The notes under the pieces are model-generated. The model did no database searches. It saw only the letters and a list, made by a program, of their open reading frames with translations, and was not told where the DNA came from. This document shows, in pieces, positions 9,209 to 18,012 of a DNA stretch of 64,000 bases (positions are counted from its first letter, which is position 1; every line of letters starts with the position of its first letter). This DNA comes from Arachidicoccus soli. Lineage in GTDB: Bacteria; Bacteroidota; Bacteroidia; Chitinophagales; Chitinophagaceae. Where the stretch lies: positions 434,001 through 498,000 of the forward strand of contig NZ_CP032489.1 of the NCBI RefSeq assembly GCF_003600625.1, read 5' to 3'. The translations under genes and the position numbers were made by a program.

Positions 9209-9775
9209 ATGGCAACAACTTCTGACATTAGTCGTGGAATGATCTTAAAACTCGACAACAACCTATATTCTGTAGTAGAGTTTGGGGAAAATAAAACGGC
9301 ACGCGCTGCTGCTAAAGTATGGGCAAAATTAAAAGGCGTAGATAATAATCGTACTATTGAAAAGACTTGGAATAGTGGTGAAACAGTATATCCAATTCGC
9401 GTGGAAAAACATACTTTTCAATATTTGTACAAAGATGAAACAGGGTTCAATTTAATGAATAACGAAACCTTTGAACAAATAGTATTAAGCGAAGAAATGA
9501 TAGATGCACCTCAGTTTTTGAAGGATGGCTGTGAAGTGTTTGTATTTATTAACACCGAGACAGATGCTGCCATTGGTGCGGAACTTCCTGAAAAAATTGT
9601 TTTGCAAGTTACTTATTGCGAACCTGGATTGAAAGGTGATACTGCTACTCGTGCTACAAAACCCGCAACAATGGAAACAGGTGCTATAGTTAACGTTCCT
9701 TTATTTGTAAATGAAGGGGAATTGATCCGCGTAAACACTAAAACAGGTGATTATGTAGAAAGAGTAAAAGAATAA
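9209..9775 (+). CDS. efp: translation elongation factor P, Arg32 loop type
   Basis: EF-P enters the ribosomal E site and relieves stalling at polyproline. The 188 residues comprise the KOW-like N-domain and two OB domains (QYLYKDETGFNLMN, ELPEKIVLQVTYCEPGLKGDT, NVPLFVNEGELIRVNT). The tip of the domain I loop, usually PGKG with a modified lysine, is TARA here, so the modification position is occupied by Arg32 (codon at 9302-9304). Arg32 is the rhamnosylated residue of the EarP class of EF-P, but no EarP gene is in the window. It lies upstream of accB-accC, a common Bacteroidota order. Confidence 0.95.
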   Translation: MATTSDISRGMILKLDNNLYSVVEFGENKTARAAAKVWAKLKGVDNNRTIEKTWNSGETVYPIRVEKHTFQYLYKDETGFNLMNNETFEQIVLSEEMIDAPQFLKDGCEVFVFINTETDAAIGAELPEKIVLQVTYCEPGLKGDTATRATKPATMETGAIVNVPLFVNEGELIRVNTKTGDYVERVKE

Positions 9776-9852
9776 AAATATTTTTTTTGCATAGGAAATT
9801 GCGCTACTTTACAATATATTAATTTCTAATTAATCAAAATTAATTTCATAAA

Positions 9853-10341
9853 ATGGAATATAAGCAAATACAGGAGCTGATAAAAACCATCAACAAAAGT
9901 AATATAGGTGAGTTATCTATTGAAGAGAAGGACTTTAAGATCACTATTAAACAGAAAAAGGAAAATGTGCAAACATTTGTAAACCCCCAACCTTATCCTC
10001 AACCAAGCCTTCAAGCACCAGCCTCTGTTACTAGTTTGCCTAATACACCTACCCCTGCTTCAACACCTGCAGCTCCCGCAGCTAGTTCTCAACCTGATAA
10101 TTTAGTTACAATTAAAAGCCCGATGATTGGAACTTTTTACCGTCGCGCTTCTCCAGACAAACCTTTGTTGGCTGAAGTGGGTACTGAAGTGAAAAATGGT
10201 CAAACGGTTTGTATCATTGAAGCGATGAAACTCTTTAACGATATTGAAAGTGAAGTAAACGGTACTATTGTAAAAGTATTGGTAGATGATGCTTCTCCAG
10301 TTGAGTACGACCAACCTTTGTTTTTAGTAGAACCCAATTAG
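9853..10341 (+). CDS. accB: biotin carboxyl carrier protein of acetyl-CoA carboxylase
   Basis: Carries the biotin that shuttles carboxylate between AccC and the carboxyltransferase in the first step of fatty-acid synthesis. It has an N-terminal helical region, a Pro/Ala/Thr-rich linker (about residues 43-82) and a C-terminal biotinyl domain with the biotin site EAMK (Lys126). Its 162-residue length is normal. It lies 67 bp upstream of accC on the same strand, so the two are likely co-transcribed. Confidence 0.96.
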   Translation: MEYKQIQELIKTINKSNIGELSIEEKDFKITIKQKKENVQTFVNPQPYPQPSLQAPASVTSLPNTPTPASTPAAPAASSQPDNLVTIKSPMIGTFYRRASPDKPLLAEVGTEVKNGQTVCIIEAMKLFNDIESEVNGTIVKVLVDDASPVEYDQPLFLVEPN

Positions 10342-10408
10342 TATGACAGTTTGAAAAATGTGCCATAGTGCATAAATACTCAAATTTTCAAATTTTCAAA
10401 TTAATAAA

Positions 10409-11758
10409 ATGACTTTTAAAAAAATATTAATTGCCAATCGTGGCGAGATTGCCTTGCGTATTATACGCACCTGCCGCGAAATGGGCATTAAGACTGTTGC
10501 TGTTTATTCAACTGCGGATAAAGAAAGCTTGCATGTGCGTTTTGCAGACGAAGCTGTTTGCATCGGAAAACCGCAAAGCATGGATTCTTATTTAAATATA
10601 CCGCGCATAATGGCGGCTGCGGAAATCACCAATTCTGATGCAATACATCCTGGTTATGGTTTCTTGGCTGAAAACGCAAAATTTGCGCAGATTTGTAACG
10701 ATCATGGCATTAAATTCATTGGACCAACGGCCGAAATGATTAATTTGATGGGTGATAAAGTGACCGCAAAAGATACAATGATTAAGGCGGGTGTCCCTGT
10801 TGTTCCTGGTGTAGAGGGCTTATTAAATAGTTTAGAACACGCATTGGAATCTGCTAAAGTTGTTGGTTACCCGATAATATTGAAAGCTACTGCCGGTGGT
10901 GGTGGTAAAGGCATGCGTGTAGTGTGGAGGGATGAAGATATGGAAAAAAATTACACCGCTGCAAAGATGGAAGCTGCCGCATCTTTTAAAAATGACGGTA
11001 TTTATATGGAGAAATATGTTGAAGAACCACGACATATTGAAATACAAGTTGCCGGGGATCAATACGGTACGGCTTGTCATATGAGTGAACGTGATTGTTC
11101 TATACAACGTCGTCATCAAAAATTGGTAGAGGAATCTCCATCTCCTTTTATGACTAAAGAACTTCGTAAGGCAATGGGCGATGCTGCAGTCAAAGCTGCT
11201 AGCTGCATTAATTACGAGGGTGTAGGAACTATAGAATTTTTGGTGGATAAACATCGCAATTTCTATTTTATGGAAATGAATACACGTATTCAGGTAGAGC
11301 ATTGCGTTACAGAAGAAGTAATCAATTTTGACTTGATAAAGGAGCAGATCAAAATTGCACAAGGAGAAAAGATATCTGGTAAAAATTATGAACCTGTAAT
11401 GCATGCTATAGAATGTCGTATCAATGCTGAAGACCCCTTTAACGATTTTCGCCCTTCACCCGGAAAAATCAAAATATTGAATACTCCTGGTGGACACGGT
11501 GTGCGTGTAGATAGCCATGTTTATTCTGGTTATACAATTCCTCCCTATTATGATTCTATGATTTCAAAATTGATAGCCATTGCTCGTACCCGTGAAGAGG
11601 CTATTGATACGATGTATCGCGCATTAAGCGAATATATTATTGAAGGCGATGGATTAAAAACTACTATCCCCTTTCATTTGCAATTAATGCAAAATGAAGA
11701 TTTCCGCAAGGGAAATTTTACAACTAAGTTTATGGAAACTTTCGTGATTGAAAAGTAA
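10409..11758 (+). CDS. accC: biotin carboxylase subunit of acetyl-CoA carboxylase
   Basis: ATP-dependent carboxylation of AccB-bound biotin in fatty-acid synthesis. The 449-residue length is typical. The biotin-carboxylase N-domain ([20 protein letters not shown]) is followed by the ATP-grasp domain with the glycine-rich loop GGGGKGMR and the active-site segment [10 protein letters not shown], then the C-domain ([19 protein letters not shown]). It lies downstream of accB and is closed by a terminator at 11775-11804. Confidence 0.97.
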   Translation: MTFKKILIANRGEIALRIIRTCREMGIKTVAVYSTADKESLHVRFADEAVCIGKPQSMDSYLNIPRIMAAAEITNSDAIHPGYGFLAENAKFAQICNDHGIKFIGPTAEMINLMGDKVTAKDTMIKAGVPVVPGVEGLLNSLEHALESAKVVGYPIILKATAGGGGKGMRVVWRDEDMEKNYTAAKMEAAASFKNDGIYMEKYVEEPRHIEIQVAGDQYGTACHMSERDCSIQRRHQKLVEESPSPFMTKELRKAMGDAAVKAASCINYEGVGTIEFLVDKHRNFYFMEMNTRIQVEHCVTEEVINFDLIKEQIKIAQGEKISGKNYEPVMHAIECRINAEDPFNDFRPSPGKIKILNTPGGHGVRVDSHVYSGYTIPPYYDSMISKLIAIARTREEAIDTMYRALSEYIIEGDGLKTTIPFHLQLMQNEDFRKGNFTTKFMETFVIEK

Positions 11759-11774
11759 GTAACCAAATAATAAA

Positions 11775-11804
11775 AATCTCCACCAATTTTGGTGGAGATT
11801 TTTT
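11775..11804 (+). terminator. intrinsic terminator after accC
   Basis: A perfect 10-bp stem (AATCTCCACC / GGTGGAGATT) with a 6-base loop, followed by T5. Confidence 0.85.
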
Positions 11805-11858
11805 GATTGAGACGTGAATCGCAAATAATCATTTAGAGAGTTACAAGAGGCATACCTG

Positions 11859-12188
11859 CTAATCCTTTAAATAAATAATTTCCAAGAAACTATTTTCGCT
11901 ATTCTCCAAAACCTTTAGAAAATCTTGTTTTCTGCCTAATTCTTTGGACAATAATCTGGAGTAATTGGCAATAATAATTTTTACATTCTTTTCTTCAATC
12001 CAATCCAAATCAGACAAAACCTCATCTAATGCATCAAGATTGTTTCCAAAATAATCGGGGATGCTTAATTGTTGCTGCAAGGATTGATAACAATCGGCTA
12101 AGGTAAGGCAGCCCAATCCATCAATAAATACATATCTTGTATTATTTTCACGATAAAAACTAAATGGGGTTTTAGTAACTATACTCAT
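11859..12188 (-). CDS. barstar-family ribonuclease inhibitor
   Basis: This 109-residue cytosolic protein has the barstar fold signature: FIDGLGCLTLADCYQSL, then YFGNNLDALDEVLSDLDW, the segment that plugs the active site of barnase. It overlaps the last 4 bases of the upstream ribonuclease gene, so the pair is translationally coupled and the inhibitor is made with its target. It most likely neutralises the RNase at 12185-12613 before export. Confidence 0.88.
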   Translation of the reverse strand: MSIVTKTPFSFYRENNTRYVFIDGLGCLTLADCYQSLQQQLSIPDYFGNNLDALDEVLSDLDWIEEKNVKIIIANYSRLLSKELGRKQDFLKVLENSENSFLEIIYLKD

Positions 12189-12613
12189 AATATTTGGGTA
12201 AAGGTTTTATAATGGTCATTCGTGTACCAAGATCTTCCGTCGCTACCCGTCAAAATCCTTTCTGTGCCCCGGTTAATGCCATGCACATGAGGGTTTACAT
12301 CCCATTCTTGGTAGTGGATAGTGTTGCCATTTGCATCGGTGGTGGGTACGCATTGCTCAACATTGGTAAAAACCCTACCGCCTACATAACCCTCCATAGC
12401 CCGGTGGTTTTGTTTAATGTAATTCAATACATCATATACCTTTTGGGGAATAGCATGATTGGTTTGTGTAACGGATGGCAGGTTTTCAACTTTGGGTAAC
12501 CGCTTATGAGAAGGATTAGATTTTAAAAGGAATTGCTTCACCAACAGAAATCCAACTATTATCAAGATGGGCAATATAATCTTGCCAAAACTTTTATTAT
12601 TATTCACTTGCAT
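12185..12613 (-). CDS. barnase/N1-T1-type ribonuclease with membrane anchor
   Basis: These 142 residues have an N-terminal hydrophobic segment (about residues 11-30), either a signal anchor or an uncleaved signal, followed by a linker and a guanyl-specific microbial RNase domain. The catalytic residues are visible: Glu in YQEWDV, Arg in RGTERILTGSDG, and His in YTNDHYKTF. These correspond to barnase Glu73, Arg87 and His102. The gene precedes and overlaps the barstar gene. Such RNases are used for nutrient scavenging or attack on competitors; a membrane-tethered form is compatible with either. Confidence 0.85.
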   Translation of the reverse strand: MQVNNNKSFGKIILPILIIVGFLLVKQFLLKSNPSHKRLPKVENLPSVTQTNHAIPQKVYDVLNYIKQNHRAMEGYVGGRVFTNVEQCVPTTDANGNTIHYQEWDVNPHVHGINRGTERILTGSDGRSWYTNDHYKTFTQIL

Positions 12614-12837
12614 AAGATAAGATGAAATCTAGGTTTATGTACACTACCAATATAGAGATGAAATTACATAAATATTGGCTACAAAGAGAACAGAACTTCT
12701 ACCAAATAATGAACTTATAACTGCTCCGTTTTGCCGATATAAGAAGTATAATTTCTCAAGATCTTAAGGAAGATGGGTGATGTTTTGTATGTTGAGACCT
12801 CTGCCAAATAAATCCTTACTATTTAAAAATATATTTT

Positions 12838-13914
12838 TTAAAGCTTTTCATATAAGGCACGTAGTTTTTCACGTGTCATTACTTTCGCCCAATCTTTTCC
12901 CAAGGCATTTTCCCATAAAGGTTTCATGCTAAGTGAAACATTCAACATTTTATCAAACTGGTCTTCTGTCAAATCTTTGCACAATCCCTTAGGAATATCT
13001 ATTTGATGCTTATCTACCATACGTTTGAATTCATCTGTGCCCTGCGGATAATATTCTCCCAAATGATCCATTACAATGCAATTGCCAATGCCATGCTTTG
13101 TTCCCAATACATAAGCCAACCCATAACTTACGGCATGTGCTACACCTACTTGGCTATAAGCAATACTCATTCCTCCTGCATAAGAAGCCATCATTAATTG
13201 ATCGTCACATTCATCATCCCAAATTTCTTTTTCTAAAAATACTTTTTGACAGAGTTGTAATGCTTTCTCACCATAACTTTTGCTGAATTCATTAATATAA
13301 GTTCCCTGTAGACTTTCAATACAATGAATATAGCAATCCATTCCGGTATAAAAACGTTGATTTTTAGGAACATTATGAATTAATTCGGGATCTAAAACTA
13401 TTTGATCAAAAGGCGTGAAATCGGAATTCATTCCTAATTTTCTTTCGGGTCCAGTCAGCACGCAAGTGCGACTTACCTCTGCACCGGTACCACTGATTGT
13501 TGGAATACCCACTTTGTAAACACCAGGCTTTCTTACCAGATCCCAGCCTTGATAATCGGCAGATGAACCCTCATTGGTCATCATTAATGAAACAGCCTTT
13601 GCTAAATCCATAGTAGAACCGCCACCAATACCAACGATGCCACTTACTTTTCCATACTCTTCTTTTAAGAAGGCTGCTATTTTATCTACCTGAGTAGTTT
13701 TGGGTTCTAAAGTAGTATCTGCGAATATAACGCGATCATTTTCTTTTGACGGGATACGATTAAGTAAAGGATGATTTTCAAAAAAATGATCTACGAGAAA
13801 AACCATTGGTGCATTGTTAATGCGGTGAGGAGCTAAAATTTCATCGAGTTGACTAAAACTCCCTCTACCGTAGATCACATAATCAACCATTTTAAAATTG
13901 CGAAACTGTGTCAT
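12838..13914 (-). CDS. kdnB: iron-containing alcohol dehydrogenase, KdnB-like (Kdo 8-oxidase)
   Basis: This 358-residue group III dehydrogenase has NAD-binding GIGGGSTMDLAKA and PTISGTGAEVSRT motifs and metal ligands in MDCYIHCIES and HAVSYG...GTKHGIGN. The overall sequence resembles KdnB of Shewanella, which oxidises the C8 hydroxyl of Kdo en route to 8-amino-3,8-dideoxy-Kdo in lipopolysaccharide. The partner aminotransferase gene kdnA is not adjacent, so the assignment rests on sequence resemblance alone. A TACTTTTG element (13940-13933) lies 18 bases upstream of the ATG, implying a very short leader. Confidence 0.78.
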   Translation of the reverse strand: MTQFRNFKMVDYVIYGRGSFSQLDEILAPHRINNAPMVFLVDHFFENHPLLNRIPSKENDRVIFADTTLEPKTTQVDKIAAFLKEEYGKVSGIVGIGGGSTMDLAKAVSLMMTNEGSSADYQGWDLVRKPGVYKVGIPTISGTGAEVSRTCVLTGPERKLGMNSDFTPFDQIVLDPELIHNVPKNQRFYTGMDCYIHCIESLQGTYINEFSKSYGEKALQLCQKVFLEKEIWDDECDDQLMMASYAGGMSIAYSQVGVAHAVSYGLAYVLGTKHGIGNCIVMDHLGEYYPQGTDEFKRMVDKHQIDIPKGLCKDLTEDQFDKMLNVSLSMKPLWENALGKDWAKVMTREKLRALYEKL

Positions 13915-13985
13915 CTTTTATGTTTTATAAAACAAAAGTATAGCGTAATTTTTAAATTAGCCGTTAAAGATGAAATGTTTTGTAA

Positions 13986-14372
13986 CTAGTTGTTTTTTTC
14001 TCTTATTAGAATGTATTTTGTTTTGTGGTAATAAACATAAGAAACAATTAAAATACCCAATATCACTAAAGGGAAGATTGCATTGCCGCTAAAACCATCT
14101 ACAGTCCAGTTAGCCACGCAGGCAGCGATTAGTGAGATGCCGAAACCTGCATAAGCCCACTCTTTATAACGAGGTTTTATCATAGGTAGAATTAAAATAA
14201 TGCCACCTATAACTTTAAAAATAGTCAATTCAATTCTAAAATAATCCGGATAGCCTAGATGGCTAATGCCTTCTTTCGCGAGAGGCATATTAAACGTTAA
14301 GGCCGGCATTAAGGCATCAAATGCGACAATAATACTTGTGGTAATCCAGTAAATAATTTTGTTTTTTTTCAT
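13986..14372 (-). CDS. DoxX-like membrane protein
   Basis: This 128-residue protein has four hydrophobic segments (starting near residues 8, 48, 75 and 100) in the DoxX-like pattern (GYPDYFRIELTIFKVIGG, KEWAYAGFG). It is an inner-membrane protein of unclear biochemical role, often linked to redox stress. It is the last gene of a leftward run that starts with DinB at 17871; the gap to the preceding gene is 18 bp. Confidence 0.8.
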   Translation of the reverse strand: MKKNKIIYWITTSIIVAFDALMPALTFNMPLAKEGISHLGYPDYFRIELTIFKVIGGIILILPMIKPRYKEWAYAGFGISLIAACVANWTVDGFSGNAIFPLVILGILIVSYVYYHKTKYILIREKNN

Positions 14373-14390
14373 GGGAAAGTTTTTACAATT

Positions 14391-14963
14391 TTAATTATGC
14401 AAGTTCTCATAGTGAAGACATATTACGCCAGAAGAAAATGCTGTAGATCCTTTTAATTTTAATTGAGTAATATTATTTGACCCGGAAAAAAGAGGCATAC
14501 CTTTCCCTAGAATGATAGGATTTACAAATAGCCAGTATTCATCAATTAAATTTAGTTTCATCAATGATTGAGCGGTACTCGGGCTACCAAACATTATAAT
14601 GTCCTTCCTTGCTTGGCTCTTTAGAGAGAGAATGTTTTCACTAAGATTATCGCTTATGACTTTTGCGTTAGAGATATTTTTATTTTGCCAGGATTTTGAT
14701 ATGACAAATTTTGATACTGCCTTGTACCAAATAGAATGCTCAATATCGTGCTTACTGGCATTCGGTTGTTGAGCTGCCGTAGGCCAATAACTTTCCATCA
14801 TTTCAAATGTGACACGGCCATAGAGTGCAGTGTCGGTCTCATTTATAGATTGGGCCACATAGTCGAAGATCTCTTCATTTACTTTGATCCAATCCATTTC
14901 TCCATTTGTTCCAGCCACAAACCCATCAAGGGATATGTGCATAAATAAAACGAGCTTTTTCAT
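14391..14963 (-). CDS. dihydrofolate-reductase-like protein (RibD C-terminal family, YyaP type)
   Basis: These 190 residues begin with MKKLVLFMHISLDGFVAGTNG and contain ALYGRVTFEMMESYWP, DIIMFGSPSTAQSLM and YWLFVNPIILGKGMPLF, the usual marks of the RibD C-terminal/DHFR fold. It probably binds NADPH; substrate unknown. It belongs to the leftward accessory operon: 5 bp after the DUF1801 gene and 18 bp before the DoxX gene. Confidence 0.85.
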   Translation of the reverse strand: MKKLVLFMHISLDGFVAGTNGEMDWIKVNEEIFDYVAQSINETDTALYGRVTFEMMESYWPTAAQQPNASKHDIEHSIWYKAVSKFVISKSWQNKNISNAKVISDNLSENILSLKSQARKDIIMFGSPSTAQSLMKLNLIDEYWLFVNPIILGKGMPLFSGSNNITQLKLKGSTAFSSGVICLHYENLHN

Positions 14964-14967
14964 GTGT

Positions 14968-15528
14968 TTATTTTTTTAGAAAATTTAAACCCGCAGATTC
15001 CATTGCCGCTTTCAATTTTGGTAAACTTGTTTTACCTAATCCATGAAGTTGAAGTAATTCTTTTTCAGTAAACTTTTTAAGGTCTGCTAATTTTGTAATG
15101 CCTGCGTTTTCTAATGCGCGTCTTGCAGGTGCTGACAATTGTAAAAGAAAACCATTATTGAGGGCAGAATTTGTTTTTGAAGAATCGTTATTAACACGAA
15201 ATGCCACAATTTTTTGTATGAGCTCTTTAGGCAATGGTTGATCTAAAGGAAACTGAATGGCTCCTTTTGAAGTTTTATAATTATTTAGTTCATTCTCAAA
15301 GTTTTGAATACCAGATGCAGTAGGGTAAAATCCCAAATGATTCTTTGCCATGCCAAAATAAACTAATATTTTATTTAGCTTATATGCTGGCATATTATAG
15401 CTAATCATTTCTTGTGCATCTGGCGCTGCTTCAAGAATAATGCTTCTAATTTTATTCAAAATTTTTTGTTTGGCCAATGTGAATGACGAAATGTATTCAT
15501 CCACATTTTGAAATGAATTATTTTTCAT
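14968..15528 (-). CDS. DUF1801 (YdhG-like) protein with C-terminal helix-hairpin-helix domain
   Basis: Residues 1-110 match the YdhG/DUF1801 fold, including MISYNMPAYKLNKILVYF and HLGFYPTASGI. Some members are called iron chaperones, with weak support. A second domain (about residues 125-186) resembles the RNA polymerase alpha C-terminal/HhH module: LSAPARRALENAGI and LLQLHGLGKTSLPKL. Its start overlaps the end of the SRPBCC gene by 11 bp. The function of the fusion is unknown. Confidence 0.82.
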   Translation of the reverse strand: MKNNSFQNVDEYISSFTLAKQKILNKIRSIILEAAPDAQEMISYNMPAYKLNKILVYFGMAKNHLGFYPTASGIQNFENELNNYKTSKGAIQFPLDQPLPKELIQKIVAFRVNNDSSKTNSALNNGFLLQLSAPARRALENAGITKLADLKKFTEKELLQLHGLGKTSLPKLKAAMESAGLNFLKK

Positions 15529-15940
15529 TATCTTCTGTATACTTTTTGAAATTATCTAGAATACTTTGCCAACCAACTTTCTGTTGTTCAATTGAATTAA
15601 TATTTTCGGCTTCAAAAGTTTCTGTAATTTTTGTTTGCCCATCTGTCTCCTCAAAATCAATAATTACTTTTCTCCCATCGCCAATCGTATATGCAATATG
15701 CTTGTTTAGCACAACCTCATCATAGATGCCATCAAAGTCAAAACCAAAGCTTCCATCTTTGGCTTCCATTCTTGAAAGAAATTTTCCGCCAACTTGTAAA
15801 TCATTTTCAGCACGAGTTGTGTGCCAATCTTCAGAGGCATTATTCCATTTTACAATATGTGTGGGGGAGGTCCAATAGTCCCAAGCTTTTGTTGCTGTTG
15901 CGTGCACAACGGTTGTAATTGTTATTTTATTAGTGTCCAT
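15518..15940 (-). CDS. SRPBCC/AHSA1-domain protein
   Basis: This 140-residue cytosolic protein of the START/Bet v1-like fold begins ITITTVVHATATKAWDYWT, the typical AHSA1 start, with WHTTRAENDLQVGGKF and a C-terminal helix (GWQSILDNFKKY). These are small ligand-binding proteins with no fixed reaction. It lies 28 bp after the two-domain VOC gene and overlaps the DUF1801 gene. Confidence 0.87.
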   Translation of the reverse strand: MDTNKITITTVVHATATKAWDYWTSPTHIVKWNNASEDWHTTRAENDLQVGGKFLSRMEAKDGSFGFDFDGIYDEVVLNKHIAYTIGDGRKVIIDFEETDGQTKITETFEAENINSIEQQKVGWQSILDNFKKYTEDNEK

Positions 15941-15968
15941 TCTTTTAATTTATTTGAAAATGTCTTTT

Positions 15969-16853
15969 TTATGCATTTTCTAAATCAGCAATAATCATTT
16001 TTTTCATTTGCATCATTGACTGCATAGCGCGCTTAGATTTTTCAGAATCTTTATTGGAGAAGAACCTTCCTATATTAATAGGAACAACTTGCCAGCTAAC
16101 ACCAAACCTATCTTTTAACCAGCCACATTGACTTTCTTTGCCGCCATTGGCTGTAAGCATGTCCCAAAAATAATCGATTTCATCTTGGGTTTCACAATTG
16201 ATAACAATGGAAATGGCCTCATTGAAAGTAAAAGGTTGTTGCACGCCGCTATCCATTGCCATAAAAATATTGCTATCTAAACGAAATTTTGCATGTACAA
16301 CTTTTGCGTCCAATTTTGTTTGTCCTTCGGGATAATAAAAAATCTTATCAATCGCTGAGTTTTTAAATACAGAGGTATAAAAATGAATAGCTTCATTAGC
16401 TTTACCTTGTTGCGCTCCACAAAACATTAGCATTGGAATAATTTTGTGCTCAGCTTCTTTTCCATTGTCTAAAATAAGTTGCCAGGATATCCCGAATTTG
16501 TCCTGCACCCAACCATATCTTTCCCCCCAATCATATTTATCCAAAGGCATTAATACGAAACCCTCATTTGAAAGATACTCCCAAGCATTTTCTAATTCAG
16601 TCGATTCATTATAAGTTACATAAAATGATATGGAGGGATTGGGTTTAAATGCCGCACCACCATTAAGCGCAACAAAGCTTTGTCCATTCAACATAAAGTT
16701 TACGGTAAGCGCTTTGCCGGCTTTGTTAGGTGGGGTATCTACCGGACTTCGCAGAATATTGATAAGCTCTGAATCTTTAAAAATTTTTATATAAAAATTA
16801 GCGGCTTCTTCAGCATTATCGTCGAACCAAAGGAAAGGTGTTGTTTTCGGCAT
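15969..16853 (-). CDS. two-domain VOC-family protein (PhnB-like)
   Basis: These 294 residues hold two tandem glyoxalase-fold units of the PhnB/3-demethylubiquinone type. Each has the FLWFDDNAEEAANFYIKIF or MFCGAQQGKANEAIHFYTSVF start and a WGERYGWVQDKFGISWQ-like or CGWLKDRFGVSWQ end, at about residues 4-130 and 138-265. The family binds small molecules or metals; activity here is unknown. It lies 68 bp after a one-domain relative. Confidence 0.87.
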   Translation of the reverse strand: MPKTTPFLWFDDNAEEAANFYIKIFKDSELINILRSPVDTPPNKAGKALTVNFMLNGQSFVALNGGAAFKPNPSISFYVTYNESTELENAWEYLSNEGFVLMPLDKYDWGERYGWVQDKFGISWQLILDNGKEAEHKIIPMLMFCGAQQGKANEAIHFYTSVFKNSAIDKIFYYPEGQTKLDAKVVHAKFRLDSNIFMAMDSGVQQPFTFNEAISIVINCETQDEIDYFWDMLTANGGKESQCGWLKDRFGVSWQVVPINIGRFFSNKDSEKSKRAMQSMMQMKKMIIADLENA

Positions 16854-16921
16854 ACAATTATTTTTTGTGGATTACTACTTTGATGTAGGAATATTAGAAC
16901 CTTGTATTGGTAATAAATGGT

Positions 16922-17347
16922 TCAATTTTCTTCGTGATAACTTATCATCCATTGCACACCAAATTTATCAACAAACTGGCCAAACATATCGCCCCAAAAT
17001 TGGGTACTAAACAGTATTTGTATTTGTCCATCAATTGATAATTTATCAAATAATTCCTTTCCTTCATTCTCCGAACTGGAAGCTATACATATAGAAAAAT
17101 TGTTTCCTTTTGAAAAATTTTGCCCAAATTCTTCAAGGGCGTCTGTTCCCATTAATATTTGTCCGGTGCTTATCGGTAATGAGATATGCATTATTTTATT
17201 TTCTAATTCTATAGGAATTTGCTTTTGTTGAGGTGTATCTTTCATACGCATTACCATATAAAATTCTCCACCAAAAACAGATTTGTAAAAGTTAAATGCT
17301 TCTTCGGTGTTGCCAGGAAAATTCAAATAAGGATTGATACTTTTCAT
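16922..17347 (-). CDS. single-domain VOC-family protein (PhnB-like)
   Basis: This 141-residue glyoxalase-fold protein has INPYLNFPGNTEEAFNFYKS, FYMVMRMKDTP, LMGTDA and WGDMFGQFVDKFGVQWM. It overlaps the DinB gene by 4 bp (ATGA type), so translation is coupled. It was possibly an ancestor of one half of its downstream neighbour. Confidence 0.87.
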   Translation of the reverse strand: MKSINPYLNFPGNTEEAFNFYKSVFGGEFYMVMRMKDTPQQKQIPIELENKIMHISLPISTGQILMGTDALEEFGQNFSKGNNFSICIASSSENEGKELFDKLSIDGQIQILFSTQFWGDMFGQFVDKFGVQWMISYHEEN

Positions 17348-17871
17348 TGCATTTTATTTTTTAAATGAGCAATTATATTTTCCAATTGAGCAATATGCCT
17401 TTGTGTGTGATAAATTACAAAATTAATCAATTCAAATCCTGTCAATTCTCCGATTGAAGGAAACATAAATCCTTTGCAAAGCAATTTTAAATCTTCATTT
17501 TCTATCAAATTTAAAATCTTTTGAGCTATATTTTCTAGTTTATTGTTTAAGGAATGTTTATCAATTAATTCGTTGCCGGGCCAAACAAATTCGGGGGACT
17601 TCATTTTAGTGTCAAAGTCTAAAAACATATTTTTTATAATGCTTGCATATTGATCAAATGCCCGATTGGGTGCTGCTTTCTTATTGCTAAATGCCCTTAC
17701 AACCCCAGACTGAAATTTTAAGACGTGTTCTGCCACTTGTCCGACAGTCCAACTATTTTTAAAAGGAATAGTATTAAAAACTGCTTCGTCTACTGAGCGC
17801 AGTTTCTGAATAAATATTTCAAATGTTGTTATTGCATTTGATTTTAATTCTTGCAAATTAATATGCTGCAT
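17344..17871 (-). CDS. DinB-superfamily protein
   Basis: This roughly 175-residue four-helix-bundle protein is of the DinB/YfiT type. Metal-ligand histidines are likely in WTVGQVAEHVLKF and in VIYHTQRHIAQLENI near the C-terminus; FELINF is also typical. The family includes metal-dependent thiol transferases, but the substrate is unknown. I start it at the ATG at 17871 (MQHINLQEL). The open frame reaches 17889 only with a TTG, and the -7 element at 17892-17899 is too close to that start. It is first in a seven-gene leftward operon. Confidence 0.83.
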   Translation of the reverse strand: MQHINLQELKSNAITTFEIFIQKLRSVDEAVFNTIPFKNSWTVGQVAEHVLKFQSGVVRAFSNKKAAPNRAFDQYASIIKNMFLDFDTKMKSPEFVWPGNELIDKHSLNNKLENIAQKILNLIENEDLKLLCKGFMFPSIGELTGFELINFVIYHTQRHIAQLENIIAHLKNKMQ

Positions 17872-17891
17872 CTTTCCTTGTTTTGCCAAAA

Positions 17892-17899
17892 CAAAAATA
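17892..17899 (-). promoter_or_regulatory. -7 element of the DinB-VOC-DoxX operon
   Basis: On the minus strand TATTTTTG fits TAnnTTTG and lies 20 bases before the chosen DinB ATG. The divergent AraC-type regulator starts 114 bases away. Confidence 0.45.
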
Positions 17900-18012
17900 G
17901 GATGCTTTTTTACAATGAGGGAAGTGTAAATACGGCTATTTAAGGGGGTAATTACGTCAAAGAATACTTTACCTTTATAGTCTTAAAATGATGAAAGTCG
18001 AAAAAATTACTT

